Below are positions 37,887-45,164 of a stretch of 52,256 bases of DNA, piece by piece (the stretch's first letter is position 1; each line of letters starts with the position of its first letter). The position numbers and the translations under genes are program-made. The DNA is taken from the NCBI RefSeq assembly GCF_001418335.1, contig NZ_LIPP01000174.1:1-52256 (forward strand), written 5' to 3'. This DNA is from Streptomyces aurantiacus (GTDB lineage Bacteria; Actinomycetota; Actinomycetes; Streptomycetales; Streptomycetaceae). The notes under the pieces were generated by a model. It did no database searches. It was not told the DNA's origin and saw nothing but the letters and a program-made list of their open reading frames with translations.

Positions 37887-38615
37887 ATGGCTGAGCTTGT
37901 CTACCGTCCCGCCATCGGTGCCGCCCGGACGTTGTTCAAGGCCTGGGACCTGAAGATCGATCTCAAGGGATCGGAGAACATCCCGCGCTCGGGCGGCGCG
38001 GTGCTGGTGAGCAACCACATCAGTTATCTCGACTTCATCTTCGACGGCCTCACCGCCCTGCCGCAGAAGCGCCTGGTCCGCTTCATGGCGAAGGAATCCG
38101 TGTTCCGGCACAAGATCTCCGGCCCCCTGATGCGCAACATGAAGCACATCCCGGTGGACCGCGAGAAGGGCGAGACGGCGTACGCGCACGCGCTGGACTC
38201 GCTGCGCTCGGGTGAAATCATCGGCGTCTTCCCCGAGGCCACGATCTCCCAGTCGTTCACGCTGAAGAGCTTCAAGTCGGGCGCCGCGCGCATGGCCCAG
38301 GAGGCGGGCGTCCCGCTGATCCCGATGGCCGTGTGGGGCACGCAGCGGCTGTGGACCAAGGGCCACCCGCGCAACTTCAAGCGCAGCCACATCCCGATCA
38401 CCATCCGCGTCGGCGAGGCGATCGAGGCCTCGCGCGACAAGTACGCGGGCGCGATCACCCGGCAGCTGCGCGAGCGCGTGCAGGAACTCCTGGAAGCGGC
38501 GCAGCGCGCCTATCCCGTACGCCCCAGGGACGCGCACGACACGTGGTGGATGCCGGCGCACCTCGGCGGCACGGCTCCGACACCTGAAGAGGTGAAGGCC
38601 GCCGAGGCCCGCTGA
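37887..38615 (+). CDS. PlsC-like 1-acylglycerol-3-phosphate acyltransferase
   Basis: The 242-residue protein has the PlsC motifs: NHISYLD (block I, residues 46-52), MAKESVFRHKISGPLMRNMKHIPVDRE (block II with the basic Arg), GEIIGVFPEATIS (block III; FPEAT instead of FPEGT) and PLIPMAVWGTQR (block IV). It would acylate lysophosphatidic acid or a similar lipid at the membrane face. The last 30 residues are a hydrophilic tail. ATG at 37887 is chosen, as MAELVYRPAIGAARTLFK is the expected N-terminus; upstream frame residues are not conserved-looking. A palindromic operator candidate lies upstream, suggesting control by lipid status. Confidence 0.9.
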   Translation: MAELVYRPAIGAARTLFKAWDLKIDLKGSENIPRSGGAVLVSNHISYLDFIFDGLTALPQKRLVRFMAKESVFRHKISGPLMRNMKHIPVDREKGETAYAHALDSLRSGEIIGVFPEATISQSFTLKSFKSGAARMAQEAGVPLIPMAVWGTQRLWTKGHPRNFKRSHIPITIRVGEAIEASRDKYAGAITRQLRERVQELLEAAQRAYPVRPRDAHDTWWMPAHLGGTAPTPEEVKAAEAR

Positions 38616-38627
38616 GCCGCTGCCGCG

Positions 38628-38656
38628 GGGCCTGGACGGTGATCCGGTCCTGGCCC
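38628..38656. terminator. Bidirectional hairpin between acyltransferase and threonine aldolase genes
   Basis: GGGCC-T-GGAC (38628-38637) pairs with GTCC-T-GGCCC (38647-38656), one central T/T mismatch, nine-base loop. It lies 13 bp after the acyltransferase stop and 24 bp after the end of the gene on the other strand. Confidence 0.55.
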
Positions 38657-38680
38657 GGGCGGAGATCCATCAGAAGGGCC

Positions 38681-39751
38681 CTAGCGGGCCATCTCCTCCT
38701 TGAGTGCCGCCACGAAGCCGTCGACGTCGTCCTCTGTCGTGTCGAAGGCGCACATCCAGCGGACGTCTCCCGCGGTCTCGTCCCAGAAGTAGAAGCGGTA
38801 CCGCTTCTGCAGGCGCTCGCTCACGTCGTGGGGCAGCCGGGCGAAGACCGCGTTGGCCTGCACCGGGTACAGGATCTCGACCCCGTGCACCGCGCGCACC
38901 CCCTCGGCGAGACGCTCCGCCATCTCGTTGGCGTGGCGGGCGTTGCGCAGCCACAGGTCCTTGCTGAGCAGGGCTTCCAACTGCACGGACACGAAGCGCG
39001 CCTTGGAGGCGAGCTGCATCGACAGCTTGCGCAGATGCTTCATGTGGCTGACGGCGTCCGCGTCGAGGACGACGACGGCCTCGCCGAACAGCGCGCCGTT
39101 CTTCGTGCCGCCGAAGGACAGGACGTCCACGCCGACCGCGTTGGTGAACGCCCGCATCGGTACGTCCAGGGAGGCGGCCGCGTTGGCTATCCGGGCCCCG
39201 TCGAGGTGCACCTTCATGCCGTGCCGGTGGGCGTGGTCACAGATCGCGCGGACCTCGTCGGGGGTGTAGACCGTGCCCAGTTCGGTGTTCTGGGTGATCG
39301 ACACGACCTGCGGCATCGCCCGGTGCTCGTCGTCCCAGCCGTACGCCTGCCGGTCGATCAGCTCGGGGGTGAGCTTGCCGTCGGGCGTGGGCACCGTGAG
39401 CAGCTTCAGCCCGCCCATGCGCTCGGGAGCGCCGCCCTCGTCGACGTTGATGTGCGCGCTCTCCGCGCAGATCACCGCACCCCAGCGGTCGGTGAGCGCC
39501 TGCAGTGCCACGACGTTGGCGCCCGTGCCGTTGAAGACGGGGAACGCCTCGGCGCCCGCGCCGAAGTGGCCGCGCATCACCTGCTGGAGGTGGCCGGTGT
39601 AGTCGTCCTCGCCGTACGCGATCTGGTGTCCGCCGTTGGCCAGGGCCAGGGCGGCGAGCACCTCGGGGTGGGCCCCCGCGTAGTTGTCGCTGGCGAAGCC
39701 GCGCACCTGCGGGTCGTGGCGCCGCCGGGCGTCCGTCTTCGGTGGGTTCAC
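38681..39751 (-). CDS. Threonine aldolase-family PLP enzyme (beta-eliminating lyase family)
   Basis: The 356-residue PLP enzyme has FASDNYAGAHPEVLAALALAN at the N-terminus (threonine aldolase SDTVT-like position), VFNGTGANVVALQAL, AHINVDEGGAPERMGG, KVHLDGARIANAAASL and the Schiff-base lysine in SFGGTKNGALFGEAVV. It would cleave beta-hydroxy amino acids or a related amino acid. The start GTG at 39751 overlaps the SDR stop by 4 bp; the longer open frame is Arg/Gly-rich and overlaps the SDR gene. It is the third gene of the operon with the DUF6421-like protein and the SDR. The substrate may differ from threonine, since threonine aldolase alone would not need these partners. Confidence 0.88.
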   Translation of the reverse strand: MNPPKTDARRRHDPQVRGFASDNYAGAHPEVLAALALANGGHQIAYGEDDYTGHLQQVMRGHFGAGAEAFPVFNGTGANVVALQALTDRWGAVICAESAHINVDEGGAPERMGGLKLLTVPTPDGKLTPELIDRQAYGWDDEHRAMPQVVSITQNTELGTVYTPDEVRAICDHAHRHGMKVHLDGARIANAAASLDVPMRAFTNAVGVDVLSFGGTKNGALFGEAVVVLDADAVSHMKHLRKLSMQLASKARFVSVQLEALLSKDLWLRNARHANEMAERLAEGVRAVHGVEILYPVQANAVFARLPHDVSERLQKRYRFYFWDETAGDVRWMCAFDTTEDDVDGFVAALKEEMAR

Positions 39752-40509
39752 GGCTTCTCGGTCAGCCACAGACGCTTTCCGTTCACTTCGGGGGCGGGCT
39801 GGTCCCAGACACCGGCGATGGCCTCGGCCAGGTCCTTGACGTCCGTGAAGCCCGCGAACTTGGCGTTCGGGCGCTCGGCGCGCATCGCGTCGTGCACCAG
39901 CGCCTTCACGACCAGGATGGCGGCCGCGGACGTCGGCCCGTCGGCGCCGCCCGCGATCCCCGCCTTGCGGAAGTAGTCGGCCATGGCCAGCGTCCACGCC
40001 TCGGCGGCGGCCTTGGCGGCCGCGTACGCGGCGTTGCCCGCGGTGGGCTTGCCGGCGCCCGCGGCGCTGATCAGGACGTACCGGCCGCGGTCGCTGCGCT
40101 GCAGGGCCTCGTGGAAGGCGAGGGACGTGTGCTGCACGGTGCGGATGAGCAGCAGTTCCAGCAGGTCCCAGTCGTCGAGACTGGTCTTGGTGAAGGTCTC
40201 GCTGCCGCGCCAGCCGCCGACGAGGTGGACGAGGCCGTCGACCCGCCCGAAGTCCTTCTCGACGCGGGTGGCCCAGTCTTTCGCGGAGTCCCGGTCGAGC
40301 AGGTCGACCGTGTCGCCGACGACGGTGGCGCCGCCGTGCGCGTAGCGGGCCGCGTCCACGGCCTCGGCCAGCCGCACGGGATCGTTGTCGGAGCCGACCA
40401 CCACGGCACCGGCCTCGGCGAGCCGCAGCAGGGTCGCCCGGCCCACGGGCCCGCCCGCGCCGGCCACCGCGATCACCGCGCCGCTCAGCGCCCCGTTACC
40501 GTTCGCCAT
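39748..40509 (-). CDS. Short-chain dehydrogenase/reductase
   Basis: The 253-residue protein is an SDR with the N-terminal NAD(P) motif VIAVAGAGGPVGRATLLRLAEAG (a GxxGxxG variant), the VHLVGG region, the catalytic YxxxK as AAYAAAKAAAE, with Ser in LISAAGAGK upstream. The sequence uses GGPVGR instead of the usual TGxxxGIG, seen in some atypical SDRs. It is the second gene of a three-gene operon: start 38 bp after the DUF6421-like stop (AGGAGG ribosome site) and a GTGA overlap with the downstream aldolase. It may supply or remove a carbonyl substrate for the PLP enzyme; the chemistry is unknown. Confidence 0.85.
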   Translation of the reverse strand: MANGNGALSGAVIAVAGAGGPVGRATLLRLAEAGAVVVGSDNDPVRLAEAVDAARYAHGGATVVGDTVDLLDRDSAKDWATRVEKDFGRVDGLVHLVGGWRGSETFTKTSLDDWDLLELLLIRTVQHTSLAFHEALQRSDRGRYVLISAAGAGKPTAGNAAYAAAKAAAEAWTLAMADYFRKAGIAGGADGPTSAAAILVVKALVHDAMRAERPNAKFAGFTDVKDLAEAIAGVWDQPAPEVNGKRLWLTEKP

Positions 40510-40547
40510 GATCCTCGCCTCCTGAGCAGTGTTCCCGACTCGGTCGC

Positions 40548-41945
40548 TCACGCGGCCGACCGCTCGACACTCGCAGCGGTGATGCCCCGGGTCGAGGCGA
40601 TCACGTTCTTCAGCTTCTTGGAGAGTGCCTCATAGAACATGCTCAGGGGAAACTCGTCCGGAAGCACGTCGTCCACCAGTTTCCGCGGCGGCAGCGACAC
40701 GTCGAGGGCGTCGGGGCCCTTGGCCCAGCGGGAACCCGGGTGCGGGGCGAGGTACTGGGACACCAGGTCGTACGCGGCGAACCAGTGGACCAGTTTCGGA
40801 CGGTCGATGCCGTCGCGGTACAGCTTCTCGATCTCGGCGCACAGCTCGTTGGTGACCTGCGGGGCGCGCTGCCAGTCGATGAACAGCTTGTTGTCGGTCC
40901 AGCGCACGACATCGTGCTTGTGCAGGTAGGCGAAGAGCAGCTGCCCGCCGAGGCCGTCGTAGTTGCGGACGCGGTCTCCGGTCACGGGGAAGCGGAACAT
41001 CCGGTCGAAGAGCACCGCGTACTGGACGTCACGGCCCTGCGGGAAGCCGTCGGCCTCCAGCTTCACGGCCTCCCTGAAGGCGGTGAGGTCGCAGCGCAGC
41101 TCCTCCAGGCCGTACATCCAGAACGGCTGGCGCTGCTTGATCATGAAGGGGTCGAAGGGCAGGTCGCCGTGGCTGTGGGTGCGGTCGTGGACCATGTCCC
41201 ACAGGACGAAGGCCTGCTCGCAGCGTGTCTGGTCGCCGACCATCTCACGGATGTCGTCGGGCAGTTCGAGGCCGAGCGTGCCGACGGCGGCCTCGGTGAC
41301 CCGGCGGAAGCGGGCGGCCTCGCGGTCGCAGAAGATGCCGCCCCAGCTGAACCGCTCCGGGGCCTCGCGCACGGCGATGGTCTCGGGGAAGAGGACGGCC
41401 GAGTTGGTGTCGTATCCGGCGGTGAAGTCCTCGAAGGTGATGCCGCAGAACAGCGGGTTGTCGTAGCGGGTGCGCTCCAGGTCGGCCAGCCAGTCGGGCC
41501 AGACCATGCGCAGCACGACCGCTTCGAAGTTGCGGTCCGGATTGCCGTTCTGCGTGTACATCGGGAAGAGGACCAGGTGCTCAAGGCCGTCCTCGCGGTG
41601 CGCAGCGGGCTGGAAGGCCAGCAGCGAGTCGAGGAAGTCGGGCACCCGGAAACCGCCGTCGCTCCAGTGGCGCAGGTCCTTGACGAGCGCGGCGTGGTAC
41701 TCGGCGTCGTGCGGGACGAGCGGCGACAGCTCCTGTACGGCGTCCATGACCCGGCGCACGGCCAGTTCGATGTCGGCCGGGTCGGGGGCACTCTCGGCGT
41801 CGAAGTCGATCGAGCCGTCCTTCGACTGCCATGGCCGGATTCGCTCCACGGCGTCCTTGAGCACGGGCCATGCCGGGTGGTTCACCACCCTGCTCCGGGG
41901 AGGAACCCGCTCCTCCGCACCCACCTGCACAAGAATTTCCGTCAT
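40548..41945 (-). CDS. DUF6421-like protein of unknown function
   Basis: The 465-residue protein has no signal or membrane helix and no motif that I can tie to an enzyme. Conserved-looking stretches are VNHPAWPVLKDAVE near the start, LVLFPMYTQNGNPDRNFEAVVLR, FCGITFEDFTAGYDTNSAVLFPE, VLWDMVHDRTHSHGDLPFDP (with several His and Asp close together, perhaps a metal site) and FMIKQRQPFWMYGLEELRCDL. I recall the actinobacterial DUF6421 family as matching, without function. GGAGG precedes the ATG at 41945 at good distance. It leads the operon with the SDR and the threonine-aldolase-like gene. Confidence 0.75.
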   Translation of the reverse strand: MTEILVQVGAEERVPPRSRVVNHPAWPVLKDAVERIRPWQSKDGSIDFDAESAPDPADIELAVRRVMDAVQELSPLVPHDAEYHAALVKDLRHWSDGGFRVPDFLDSLLAFQPAAHREDGLEHLVLFPMYTQNGNPDRNFEAVVLRMVWPDWLADLERTRYDNPLFCGITFEDFTAGYDTNSAVLFPETIAVREAPERFSWGGIFCDREAARFRRVTEAAVGTLGLELPDDIREMVGDQTRCEQAFVLWDMVHDRTHSHGDLPFDPFMIKQRQPFWMYGLEELRCDLTAFREAVKLEADGFPQGRDVQYAVLFDRMFRFPVTGDRVRNYDGLGGQLLFAYLHKHDVVRWTDNKLFIDWQRAPQVTNELCAEIEKLYRDGIDRPKLVHWFAAYDLVSQYLAPHPGSRWAKGPDALDVSLPPRKLVDDVLPDEFPLSMFYEALSKKLKNVIASTRGITAASVERSAA

Positions 41946-42346
41946 GACCCATCCTCCACGGGAGAACCTCGCGTAGGGACACGGTATGCGTGCGGGACTC
42001 TCCGCCACAAGTGGAGACTCGGGAGATTGTCCCGTCACCTCGCGACTTCACCGCTATTTTTCCTGCGAGAAACCGTTGAGGCGATTACTTCGGCCGTTCG
42101 CTGGGTAGCCGCCGAGTTCCGGCCAGTCCCCTGGCGACGTCCGGTCAACCCGCCGGGGACTCGCCCACGAGGGGGTGAGCCCGAAAGGGTGCGGCAGGGC
42201 CCGCTCGCGCGGCGGGAAGGCCTCATTCCCGGCCACCGGAGCGGGTCCAACGCCGGTCGGGACCATTAAGCTGCGGCCTTGCCGCGTGGGCACGGGACCG
42301 CAGCACGCGGCAGCCGAGCCGCCGTCGACGGAAGCGGAGTCAACCC
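41946..42346. promoter_or_regulatory. Divergent promoter region of the DUF6421-like operon and the GDPD gene
   Basis: This 400-bp gap has no gene I can support. It is unusually AT-rich at about 42050-42100 (TATTTTTCCTGCGAGAAACC), which fits a promoter for the leftward operon. The proximal part before the GDPD start contains GGAG at 42336-42339. No clear palindrome was found. Confidence 0.4.
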
Positions 42347-43030
42347 TTGAACTTCCTCACCATCGGTCATCGCGGAATCATGGGTGTCGAACCGGAGAAC
42401 ACCCTTCGTTCCTTCACCGCCGCCCAGCAGGCGGGCCTCGACCTGATCGAGCTGGATCTGCATCTGAGCAAGGACGGCGCGCTCGTCGTCATGCACGACG
42501 CCGACGTGGACCGTACGACCGACGGTTCCGGGCCGATCGCCGAGAAGACCCTCGCCGAGCTGCGGGTGCTGGACGCGGGACGCGGTGAGCGCGTCCCGGT
42601 GTTCGAGGAGGTCCTGGACGCCGTCACGGCCCCGCTCCAGGCCGAGATCAAGGACGTGGCCGCGGCCCGGGCACTCGCCGAGGTCATGAACCGGCGCGAC
42701 CTGGTCGGCCGGGTCGAGGTCCTGTCCTTCCACGACGAGGCGATCGCCGAGATCGCGCGGCTCGTGCCCGGCGTCCGCACGGCGCTGGTCGCCAGCCGCT
42801 ATGGCATCGATGTCGTCGAGCGGGCGACCGCGGTCGGCGCCACGACCCTCGTGCTGAACATCCGGCGGCTGACCCTGGAGGTCGTCGAGCGCGCGCGCAA
42901 GTCGGACCTGCGGATCATCGGCTGGGTCGTGAACACCCAGGACCATCTGCGGCTGGTCCGCGCCCTGGAGCTGGACGGCGCGACCACCGACTACCCGGAA
43001 ATCAAACGCACCGGCCGCTTCACGGCGTGA
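42347..43030 (+). CDS. Glycerophosphodiester phosphodiesterase
   Basis: The 227-residue protein starts at a TTG with GGAG upstream (LNFLTIGHRGIMGVEPENT). It has the GDPD signature: HRG, EPENT, ELDLHLSKDGALVVMHD (catalytic HxD with Mg ligands) and IGWVVNTQDHLR in the C-terminal half. It hydrolyses glycerophosphodiesters to an alcohol and glycerol-3-phosphate. There is no signal peptide, so the enzyme is cytoplasmic. The TTG start is inferred from alignment with family N-termini rather than proved. Convergent with the GNAT gene. Confidence 0.88.
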   Translation: MNFLTIGHRGIMGVEPENTLRSFTAAQQAGLDLIELDLHLSKDGALVVMHDADVDRTTDGSGPIAEKTLAELRVLDAGRGERVPVFEEVLDAVTAPLQAEIKDVAAARALAEVMNRRDLVGRVEVLSFHDEAIAEIARLVPGVRTALVASRYGIDVVERATAVGATTLVLNIRRLTLEVVERARKSDLRIIGWVVNTQDHLRLVRALELDGATTDYPEIKRTGRFTA

Positions 43031-43061
43031 CCGTCGACAGCGTGACGACCAGCCGAAACGA

Positions 43062-43628
43062 CTAAGCGAGCGGCTGTCCGAGCGGCTTCGCCAGGAGCTC
43101 GAACCGCAGGTCGTCGCGCTGTGGGACGCCGAACCGCTCGTCGCCGTACGGGAAGGGAGTCGTCTCTCCCGTACGGCGGTAGCCGCGCCGCTCGTACCAG
43201 GCGATGAGGTCCTCACGCACGGATATCACCGTCATGTGCATCTCCGTGACGCCCCAGGTCTCCTGGGCCAGCCGCTCCGCCTCGGCGATGATCACCTTGC
43301 CGAGCCCCGCTCCCTGGAGCGCGGGGCTGACCGCGAACATGCCGAAGAACGCGTGCGTACCGCGGTGTTCGAGCTGGCAGCAGGCGACCACCGCGCCGTC
43401 GCGCTCGACGATCAGCAGGCGGCTGTCGGGCGACCTGACGACCGCCAGGACGCCCTCCGGGTCCGTCCGCTGCCCCTCCAGTATGTCTGCCTCGGTGGTC
43501 CAGCCTGCGCGGCTGGAGTCGCCTCGGTAGGCCGACTCGACCAGTGCGACGAGGGTGTCCACGTCGGCGTCGACGGCGTCACGGAAGGTCAGTCCGTCGA
43601 TGGTCGGTCCGTCGGGGGCGATGTGCAT
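43062..43628 (-). CDS. GNAT-family N-acetyltransferase
   Basis: The 188-residue protein has the GNAT core: a first helix LVALVESAYRGDSSRAGW, strand VACCQLEHRGTHAFFGMFAVSPALQGAGLGKVIIAEAERLA with the acetyl-CoA loop QGAGLGK (the QxxGxG/A motif), then LIAWYERRGYRRTGETTPF. It would acetylate an amine of unknown nature. The context gives no hint of substrate. Confidence 0.88.
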   Translation of the reverse strand: MHIAPDGPTIDGLTFRDAVDADVDTLVALVESAYRGDSSRAGWTTEADILEGQRTDPEGVLAVVRSPDSRLLIVERDGAVVACCQLEHRGTHAFFGMFAVSPALQGAGLGKVIIAEAERLAQETWGVTEMHMTVISVREDLIAWYERRGYRRTGETTPFPYGDERFGVPQRDDLRFELLAKPLGQPLA

Positions 43629-43680
43629 GGAACATTCTCCGATCTCGGCGCGGCCCGGGCACCGATGAGAGTAACGCTCC

Positions 43681-43707
43681 CGTCGCTGCCGTCGCTGCCG
43701 TCGCTCC
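43681..43707. repeat. Three tandem copies of a 9-bp unit
   Basis: CGTCGCTGC twice, then CGTCGCTCC, lie in the 107-bp gap between the GNAT gene and the VOC gene, just upstream of the latter's putative promoter. Confidence 0.85.
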
Positions 43708-43735
43708 CTTCAGAAGCCCTCTAGGCTCGGGGCGC

Positions 43736-44122
43736 ATGGTGCATGTACTGAGCAGCCGGACCTTGCTCCGCCCCACCGACCCCGAGCGATCCCGTGCCTT
43801 CTACGGCGAGAAGCTCGGTCTGCCCGTCTACCGCGAGTTCGGTACGGGCCCCGAGCGCGGCACCGTCTACTTCCTCGGCGGCGGCTTCCTGGAGATCTCG
43901 GGCCGTTCCGGGGAACCCCCCTCCCCCGCCGTCAAGCTGTGGCTGCAGGTGGCCGACGTGACGGCGGTGTACGAGGAACTCGTGGCCGCGGGGATCGAGG
44001 TGCGCCGGCCGCCGGTGAAGGAGCCGTGGGGGCTCGTCGAGATGTGGCTCGCGGACCCGGACGGAACAGAGATCGTCATCTGTGAGGTCCCGGAAGATCA
44101 TCCCCTGCGGTACCGCCCTTGA
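43736..44122 (+). CDS. VOC-family (glyoxalase/bleomycin-resistance fold) protein
   Basis: The 128-residue protein has VHVLSSRTLLRPTDPERSRAFYGEKLGLPVYREF and the C-terminal EMWLADPDGTEIVICEV, the duplicated beta-alpha-beta-beta-beta VOC layout. It may bind a metal through His3 and the final Glu. TAGGCT at 43722-43727 is a -10-like element nine bases before the ATG, so the mRNA is probably leaderless or nearly so. The longer open frame upstream is antisense to the GNAT gene. Function is not assigned. Confidence 0.85.
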   Translation: MVHVLSSRTLLRPTDPERSRAFYGEKLGLPVYREFGTGPERGTVYFLGGGFLEISGRSGEPPSPAVKLWLQVADVTAVYEELVAAGIEVRRPPVKEPWGLVEMWLADPDGTEIVICEVPEDHPLRYRP

Positions 44123-44198
44123 GGCCGGCTCTGAGCGCGGTAGGGGCGAGTCCCGCAGTCCCGCAGGGGTCGGCCCCGCCTTGCTCAGCCCGCGGCGC

Positions 44199-45107
44199 TC
44201 AGCCCGCCGCCGTGCTCGCCGTCAGCGCCTCGCGGAGCCAGGAGTCCGCGCCGCCGAGGGTCAGGTCCGGCGTCAGCTCCCCTGCCAGCTGCCAGTAGCG
44301 GGACATCACCGGGTGATCCGCCGCGGCGAGGCGCACGGTGAGGGCGCGGCGGAAGGCGGGGCTGTCGCGGGTGCCGCCGTCGCGGGCGTGGGCGGCGACA
44401 TAGCAGTCCAGCGCCTCGCCGGGACCGGGGGCGCGGCCGGCCCGCAGGGCGGCGTCCACCAGGTGGTACGCCTCGTGCAGGCCGTCGTAGAGCAGGTCCG
44501 GGTGTGCGGCGGTGACGGGCCGGTGGGACACGAGGCAGCGGTCGGTGGCGGCCGTCGCCAGGGCGTGGATGCGGGCGAAGGCGAGGACCTGGTCCGCGGT
44601 CGGGTCGGCCGAGGGCTGCGGGACGGCCCGCTCGGTGACGGCGGCGCGGAGCCGGGCGGAGAGGCGGACCGGCAGCACGCGGCGCCAGTAGTGCGCGAGG
44701 GCGGACGTGCTGGGCGGGACGCTGACCGCCCCGATCAGCTCCAGGCGTTCCGCGAGCTGCTCCGGGGCGCCGTCCTGGAGTGCCCGCAGTGCGGCCTCGC
44801 GCCAGCGCAGGGCGGCGAGCTCGGTGCCGAGGTCGTCCAGCCGGCGCGCCACGACGGCCTCCAGGGTGTCCCCGCGGTCGAGGAGCCGCCCGATCTCGGG
44901 GACGGGCACGCCGAGCGAGCGCAGCGCGCGGATCGTGCGCAGGCGGGCCGGCGCCTCGGGGCCGTACCTGCGGTGGCCGCCACCGCTGCGCGAGGCCTCG
45001 GGCAGCAGGCCCCGGTCGGAGTAGAAGCGCACGGTTTTGACCGTGGTCCCCGCCCCCGCGGCGAGGTCGCCGATGCTCAGGGCGCCGTCAGCTGGCAAGG
45101 GTTGCAC
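44199..45107 (-). CDS. MerR-family transcriptional regulator
   Basis: The 302-residue protein has an N-terminal MerR HTH (SIGDLAAGAGTTVKTVRFYSDRGLLPEASRSGGGHRRYG, residues about 11-50) with dimerisation helix LRTIRALRSLGVPVPEIGRLLD, followed by a coiled segment and a 180-residue C-terminal ligand-binding domain of no family I recognise. The GTG at 45107 is the longest start; a TTG at 45098 is equally possible. It is divergent from a double alpha/beta-hydrolase gene whose promoter has a 19-bp spacer and a central dyad, the mark of a MerR-activated gene. The effector is unknown. Confidence 0.9.
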   Translation of the reverse strand: MQPLPADGALSIGDLAAGAGTTVKTVRFYSDRGLLPEASRSGGGHRRYGPEAPARLRTIRALRSLGVPVPEIGRLLDRGDTLEAVVARRLDDLGTELAALRWREAALRALQDGAPEQLAERLELIGAVSVPPSTSALAHYWRRVLPVRLSARLRAAVTERAVPQPSADPTADQVLAFARIHALATAATDRCLVSHRPVTAAHPDLLYDGLHEAYHLVDAALRAGRAPGPGEALDCYVAAHARDGGTRDSPAFRRALTVRLAAADHPVMSRYWQLAGELTPDLTLGGADSWLREALTASTAAG

Positions 45108-45132
45108 CTCCCTCAGGGGGAGTTCCTAGGGT
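45102..45132 (+). promoter_or_regulatory. MerR-type promoter of the double-hydrolase gene
   Basis: TTGCAC (45102-45107) and TAGGGT (45127-45132) are separated by 19 bp, longer than the usual 17, as in MerR-activated promoters. The spacer contains the perfect dyad CTCCC (45108-45112) and GGGAG (45118-45122) with a five-base centre. The start point would be about 45139, 26 bases before the ATG at 45165. The -35 overlaps the regulator's own GTG start codon, so binding may also affect its expression. Confidence 0.7.
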
Positions 45133-45164
45133 ACCCACGACGCATTCACCCCCTGGAGGTGCTG

